Assembly: GCA_963971535.1 (NCBI GenBank)
Contig: OZ020593.1
Coordinates: forward strand, 41,943,766-42,007,765
Direction: 5' to 3'
Length of the DNA stretch: 64,000 nucleotides
DNA from: Notolepis coatsorum
Taxonomy: Eukaryota > Chordata > Actinopteri > Aulopiformes > Paralepididae
The notes beneath the pieces were generated by a model. That model was given only the letters and a program-made list of their open reading frames with translations. It was not told the origin of the DNA and ran no database searches. Of the stretch, positions 59,233 through 64,000 are shown one piece after another; positions within the stretch are counted from its first letter, which is position 1; every line of letters begins with the position of its first letter. A program made the translations under genes and the position numbers.

Positions 59233-60127
59233 TGAGTTTCAACAAATAGCCCATGGTCAAAGGTCAATTTGAAATGACAGCTTTAATGCATCTCTCTTAG
59301 CTATCTTCATTTAGGTGATTTAAGATCACTGATTATGCAAAGGTAAAAGGGAACAAATTAATTCACCTAACAACCATGCCATGACATTTTGAATCCTCTC
59401 TCCTGATGAATCTGTCATTTGGCAGATTATATTCAGCCCACTCTAACCCACTAATATTCAGCCTCTTAGACACAGTACTTGTATGATCAGATGAATAAGC
59501 GGGTAGTAACCCTACTGTAGGTGTTGTACAAACCAGGTGTGATCTGGGACCAAGCGATATGGCTGTTCAAATGGTGACTCCAGTATGAATGACTGACGCA
59601 GGCAAATTGGTCAATACCATCATATTAAAATTGCATATCAATCCCAAAGGAATCGAATACTGTTGGGTCATTGTGTTGTGTGTTCAGTTAAAAGAGGATT
59701 ACTCTTCTGCATGTAAATACATCATGAACTTCCAAATAGGAGTCCTGGCGGTAGACTAATAAACAAGTCTAAATGATAGGCAGCAGTACAAAACACTCCA
59801 TACAGGGAAGCACACACAGAGGATGTTCGCTCAATTATATTCTGATATTTTATCACAGAGCCAGCCAGCACAAAGGATAGTCTACACACCGTTGGGTCAG
59901 AGCCTTCAGGGATGTGCTTGGCTGTCAGGCGTTTGAAGTCAAGAGTCATAAACTATTTGAGATGAGTCATCCCCCATTGACCCTGCCTACAGGGCATTTT
60001 TCAAACTTAAAACACAGAAACCCTATTTAAATAGGGGTGGATTACACCCCTCCCTCCATTGCCTAACTATCAGACCTAATCCTGGTACATTGTTTTATTG
60101 GTAATGGTTTGATTTTCTTCTCCATAG
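59233..60127 (+). other. Intron adjoining the Sec7-end exon
   Basis: Non-coding. Ends in a TTTGATTTTCTTCTCCATAG acceptor with a pyrimidine tract. Confidence 0.6.
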
Positions 60128-60171
60128 GCCCTGCACAACTCAATCAAGAACGAGAAGCTGGAATGGGCCAT
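60128..60171 (+). CDS. Internal exon, end of Sec7 domain of a PSD/EFA6-family Arf6 GEF
   Basis: Forty-four bases between a TTCTCCATAG acceptor and an ATGTGAGT donor (GT at 60172) encode ALHNSIKNEKLEWA plus two bases of an ATN codon (I or M). The last helix of the Sec7 domain in PSD proteins reads KALYNSIKNEKLEWA followed by I or V; this matches with one change (Y to H), and other Sec7 families (cytohesins, IQSEC) differ clearly here. PSD proteins activate Arf6 at the plasma membrane and endosomes, with Sec7 giving exchange activity and the following PH domain binding phosphoinositides. AI rather than AV favours PSD or PSD2 over PSD3 from memory of the human proteins, but the paralogue is not certain. 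Phase is 0 at the start and 2 at the end. The rest of Sec7 is not recognisable in this window. Confidence 0.75.
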
Positions 60172-60919
60172 GTGAGTACTTTGCCGTCCCTTTACCTTTT
60201 CACATTATGAGAGTCGCTTCATACTGTACCGGTATGAATCACATTACTTAGAAGAACCCAACGGTGTGGGATGAGAGTGGCTATTTTTATTCATTGTGAT
60301 GTTCTTCCGCCTTCTGCTCAAAACAACTGGAGGCCTGTCTACGAGAAACGGCAGGGTTATTCACTCACAATATTGTCATTAATAAACCCTTGTTTCAGAT
60401 GGCTTGATGTAATTATGTGAGCTATCCAATATGTGTATTGGGGGGCACTGAGAGAATAATTGGAACCGGTGGGCGCTGGAGTTAATTATCTAGTTGAAGG
60501 CAGATACAGTGAATTGGGCAGACCTCCACAAACATCAACTTGATAAATGCTGTGGAGAAATATTGTCAATTATGTTTTTGAGTAAATGGCCTCCTGTAAA
60601 GGGGCACTGGCAGTGAGCGAGAGCGGTGCTAGCCTGCCTGATGGAAAGCCCCGCCGGAGACACGCAGCCTGTTTGGCATCTTTGTCGGCGAATGCGACAA
60701 TAACGAAATGGATGTACCCTTCAAATAAAAACCTGTTTGCGCAGAGCAGGACTGGCCAACGAACTCATGCTTTGCTTTCTGTCGCAGTCGTTTCTCTGTT
60801 CCCGAGGGCATATTGCAATGTTAGCCGCCCCCAGCGTGCTGCCTGCCAACGTAATGGTCTCAGCCAGAGAACTCTACAGCAATTGAGAGAAAATGTTCAC
60901 CTTGTGTGGTGGGAGCTTC
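60172..60919 (+). other. Intron; no next exon recognised
   Basis: A long open frame (60586-61176) starts here but runs into the TTAA element and has no domain. The stretch 60590-60900 is GC-rich and may be single copy. The following PH-domain exons must lie further right. Confidence 0.5.
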
Positions 60920-62703
60920 TTAACTCTTTGACTGCCACCGACTTTCCCCATCTGTACTGGCTAGCGCCAGCATTATTGACCATTTTAGCGATGTTTGCAG
61001 ACCCATTGTGTGTTCTGTATTATAGCTATGGAGAAAATAGTATGGCTCATTTTACAGACATTGTTCATAGTCCATTACTGATTAATCAGTTCATTTCTAC
61101 ACACTGTAGTTTGTTACACGCTACACGCAAAAAATCTTTGCATTTCCAAAAGTCTTTTTCCATAATCACGAGATAAAACACGTTATATGCAATAAGCCCA
61201 CATCGTTCTGGTTGATCGCCTGAAGCCCCAAATACTCCCAAATCCAAGGTATATACCATGTACTAGGGCTGTCTTAAATACTTCGAAGCTTCGAAGCTTC
61301 GTTCCATGGCTTCGATGGCTTCGAACATTAAAAAACAATCGAAGTTATAAAAAAAAAAGAGATTCAATTTTTTTACTTCGATGTGTGTGTGTGTGTGTGT
61401 GCGCGCGCATGGGGCCATTGGGTGGGGCCGGGGGACAAATACACTGGAGGAAAGTAACCCAGCTCAGCACTGCCCAAATTATATCTTCACTATTGCCTGT
61501 TTGAAGGATATCATCCTCAAACACATATACACCTACATTACATGGCTTGTAGAATTCCACACATAAGAAAGAAAGATACTGGGATGAATAAACAAAATAG
61601 GAAATAAAATTTGTTTTTTTATTATGTAAATCAACTCCGTAGATCATCCTCCATATGTGTGTGTGGGTTTTACAAAGTTTAAACAATGGGAAAGCATTAA
61701 ACCGATCATCTGTCTAAACCTCCTAACTCTATTCACCCTCAAATCTGTGTTAGTTTTTTTCATCTGCTGAAAAGTTGGGTTTTTGGAGTTATGAGGTTTT
61801 GTCCCGACAGCAGCGATATATGAAATAGAACATTTAGATAAGGTGCTACTGAGATGTTTTGGTGAGTTCTTTGTTTTTTTGTGGAAGTAGCCCTTCTTAA
61901 AAATGCATGAACATTTACTGATAATTGGTCTGTAGTGGAGTCTACAAGGTCTACATTGCCGGACCATGTAGAATCCGGACCTTGTACACTGACATAATTC
62001 TGTGCATAGTTTAGTCTACACAGGCCATATTTCAAATAATCTAAATCTTACTTCATTTATCTTAAACATTCTTGATTTGGGGGATTGGTAGTTCCCATGA
62101 AATCTGAAGTTGTTCAAACGACAACAGCGATCCACCTTGAATTAAATCACACAGCCGAGTGAAATGTTGGCTGCGTCACAGTCACGAAAGGGGCTACTTA
62201 ATTCATTAATCCAATCCACTTTATTTATAGAGCACATTAAAAAACAACAAAGTTTACCAAAGTGCTGTACAAGTCCCACAACATAAGATAAAAAATAAAA
62301 ATCTTTTTCCCCGAAGCTTCGAATTAAAATCGAAGCTCGGCCCCGAAGCTTCGATTGCCAAAAAAAGCTTCGAAGGTCAGCCCTACCATGTACATATGTG
62401 CCTTCACAAAATCATCTACGGGGGGTAGGGTAGTCTTACCCCAGAAAATGCAATCGTTACAAAAAGCTTGGTTTAGGTCCGGTAAGATACGACACTGTGA
62501 TCATTACAGAAACATGTTTCAGGTTCGGTAAAATAGACATAGGCAGATGAATCAGAGACACCTAGAGGGCTACGGCTGACCGTATAGAACGGGGATCAAA
62601 GGAAAAGATCAAAGGATCAAAACCTGAGTATACTCTGGTTTCTGGCGCTCAACGGTTGGCGAGATAACCCGACTTTACTCGGGTATGGCACTGAATGAGT
62701 TAA
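60920..62703. mobile_element. TTAA element hosting a hAT
   Basis: Left TTAACTCTTTGACTGCCACC and inverted right TTAACTCATTCAGTGCCATA, TTAA at both ends (60920-60923, 62700-62703). The left half equals 56366-56775. Confidence 0.85.
61264..62385. mobile_element. hAT copy, CTTCGAAG family
   Basis: Starts TAGGGCTGTCTTAAATAC and ends CGAAGGTCAGCCCTA with a perfect 8-bp duplication CCATGTAC (61256-61263, 62386-62393). The closest relative of the copy at 40697, sharing about 800 bp of internal sequence but lacking its L2 insert. It includes the AATCCAATCCACTTTATTTA retroposon-tail segment in reverse. Confidence 0.92.
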
Positions 62704-63278
62704 GAAAGGCATTGAAATAATATGAAATAGCATGTACCTTACTCTTATCATGTTCAGTTACACTGGCCTTCAGTCACAGTTTGAAAGAGAATAACAATGA
62801 TTTATAATATGCCTAATAATATTACATGTAATTCTCTATCATTAATATCATGCTGGTGTTGTATTATATATGGATCAGCATGAGATCTGGATAACTTCAG
62901 GATATATAAAACTTTATTTCACATTTTTAAGCAACCAGAATACAGATAAATCGCATAAAAACAAATTAAAACATATCCTGTGGTTGGACATGTTTCTGCA
63001 ACAGAGTCCTTAGTTACCATGGCAACCACTCACTGCAGAGATCGTGATTCATTTTAAATATCTTTAAAACTCTGATTTCACTTCAAAATGCAGTAGATTA
63101 GAATTGTACTCAACATAAAATAACCTCACATTTAATAATTTTCTCTAAATATGTTTGTTTTGTAGCAAGTAGTTGTGGTGTTGCCGTTATCTTGAGCATT
63201 ACGAGTGCTCCATCTCATTATATGAGTATCTCTGATAGTACAACAAGGCACCTACAGTGTGCCTAATACACACATCTT
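62704..63278 (+). other. Intron, no recognised element
   Basis: AT-rich non-coding sequence. Confidence 0.5.
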
Positions 63279-63287
63279 TGTACTTGT

Positions 63288-63544
63288 AAATGGTAAATGG
63301 CTGCTTTTTTATATAGCGCTTTTATCCAAAGTGCTTTACAATTTGTTACTCACATTTGACCCATTCACCCACACATTCACACACCGACGGCGGAGGCAAC
63401 CATGCAAGGTGCCAACCTGCTCATCGGGAGCAATTAGGGGTTAAGTGTCTTGCTCAAGGACACATCGACATGCTGCCCGGGAGGAGCGGGAATCGAACCA
63501 GGAACCTCCGGATTGCCAAACGACTGCTCTACCTCCTGAGCCAC
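63288..63544 (-). mobile_element. tRNA-derived SINE, third family
   Basis: Flanked by TGTACTTGT (63279-63287, 63545-63553). Reading the minus strand, the head AGTGGCTCAGGAGGTAGAGC and GGTTCGATTCC are good A- and B-box matches, followed by the body TGTCCTTGAGCAAGACACTT and the tail AAAGCACTTTGGATAAAAGC, common in teleost SINEs with LINE-derived tails. Confidence 0.9.
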
Positions 63545-63553
63545 TGTACTTGT

Positions 63554-64000
63554 GTTGTGTGTCTGGTCTGTGCATATCATAACAAGCCAGATGATTAGAT
63601 GGGTGACAGCTGAGGCGTGAGCTGCAATTAGCACAAGAAAAAAGGCAGCATCCCATGGAATGACGCTCTGTCTTCCTGATAACAGTAATAAAGACAGAAG
63701 CTGTCCTATTGTGTCATACAGTAGGTAATCTACAAAATCCAGCTCCTCGTCTTCTACCAGCCCTCTCATCGCAACAACAGGTCGCCAACGGTTTGAAAAG
63801 CCTTGGTTGTCACTGCTTGTCACCGCTGATATGTTTGGGTCAAGAGGAATTATCTTTTGTGTGCGGAGAGGCCTGCCGTACCCACCTGCGTGGCAGAGAG
63901 AGTACAATTGCTGTTTTACACACAATCTGAGGAGATTCAGACATTTACTCAAAACAGTCAAAACTGCACTGGATTAACAGAACACTTAATGTTATCCTTT
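63554..64000 (+). other. Intron or flank, no recognised element
   Basis: Frames on both strands (63434-63961 minus, 63709-63930 plus) show no domain. Confidence 0.5.

Noticed and set aside
60586-61176. 196-codon frame downstream of the Sec7-end exon
   Set aside because: It runs into a TTAA element copy also present at 56366, shows no PH-domain residues and lacks splice support.
63434-63961. 175-codon minus-strand frame at the right edge
   Set aside because: It begins in unassigned sequence and ends inside a SINE; no domain was recognised.

Overview
The window looks like teleost fish genomic DNA. The reasons are the mix of interspersed repeats (L2-clade and Rex1/CR1-like LINEs, tRNA-derived SINEs with LINE-type tails, many hAT transposons with perfect 8-bp target-site duplications, many TTAA-flanked DNA elements), the long AAT and CA microsatellites, and one spliced host gene with long introns. 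There is no bacterial-type gene organisation, CRISPR array, rRNA or canonical tRNA gene. Almost all long open frames are transposon remnants or low-complexity artefacts.

Host gene. The only convincing host coding sequence is on the + strand. A putative first coding exon (50228-50419, 64 codons, ends in phase 0 at a GT donor) is followed by a 44-nt exon (60128-60171) encoding ALHNSIKNEKLEWA. That is the end of the Sec7 domain in PSD/EFA6-family Arf6 exchange factors. Spliced together they would start a protein that lacks nearly all of Sec7 but could continue into the PH and C-terminal regions, like the Sec7-less short isoform known for EFA6A. The rest of the gene lies outside the window.

Layout. 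1-5.4 kb: a TTAA element split by a LINE, a second TTAA element sharing its border, an AAT microsatellite and small retroposons. 5.4-12.9 kb: remains of one hAT element (8-bp duplication ATAACAAC) filled with a SINE, a LINE, another hAT, a TTAA element and a Kolobok-like element with a broken THAP exon. 12.9-18.9 kb: a second hAT shell filled with an L2 LINE (itself split by a Rex1-like LINE), a MITE with a SINE inside, and a satellite grown from the MITE end. 19-25 kb: mostly unassigned sequence with a foldback, two small retroposons and a hAT with transposase remnant. 25-36.3 kb: a run of TTAA elements, a solo LTR and a LINE fragment. 36.7-43 kb: hAT elements and a TTAA element containing two hATs. 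43.5-48 kb: a minisatellite interrupted by a LINE (containing an L2) and a hAT (containing a SINE). 48.3-49.8 kb: a hAT containing a TTAA element with a 227-bp palindrome. 50-60 kb: the host intron, with a hAT, an unassigned block and interleaved LINEs. 60.2-64 kb: intron, a TTAA element with a hAT inside, and a SINE.

The most striking pattern is a family of at least twelve TTAA-flanked elements. They share TTAAC-type ends, a poly-G tract followed by TCGTTTATAATTCC-like sequence, and a strong tendency to give and receive nested insertions. I call them TTAA elements; placement in piggyBac or Kolobok is inference. All family names rest on reading motifs and ends by eye, without database comparison.
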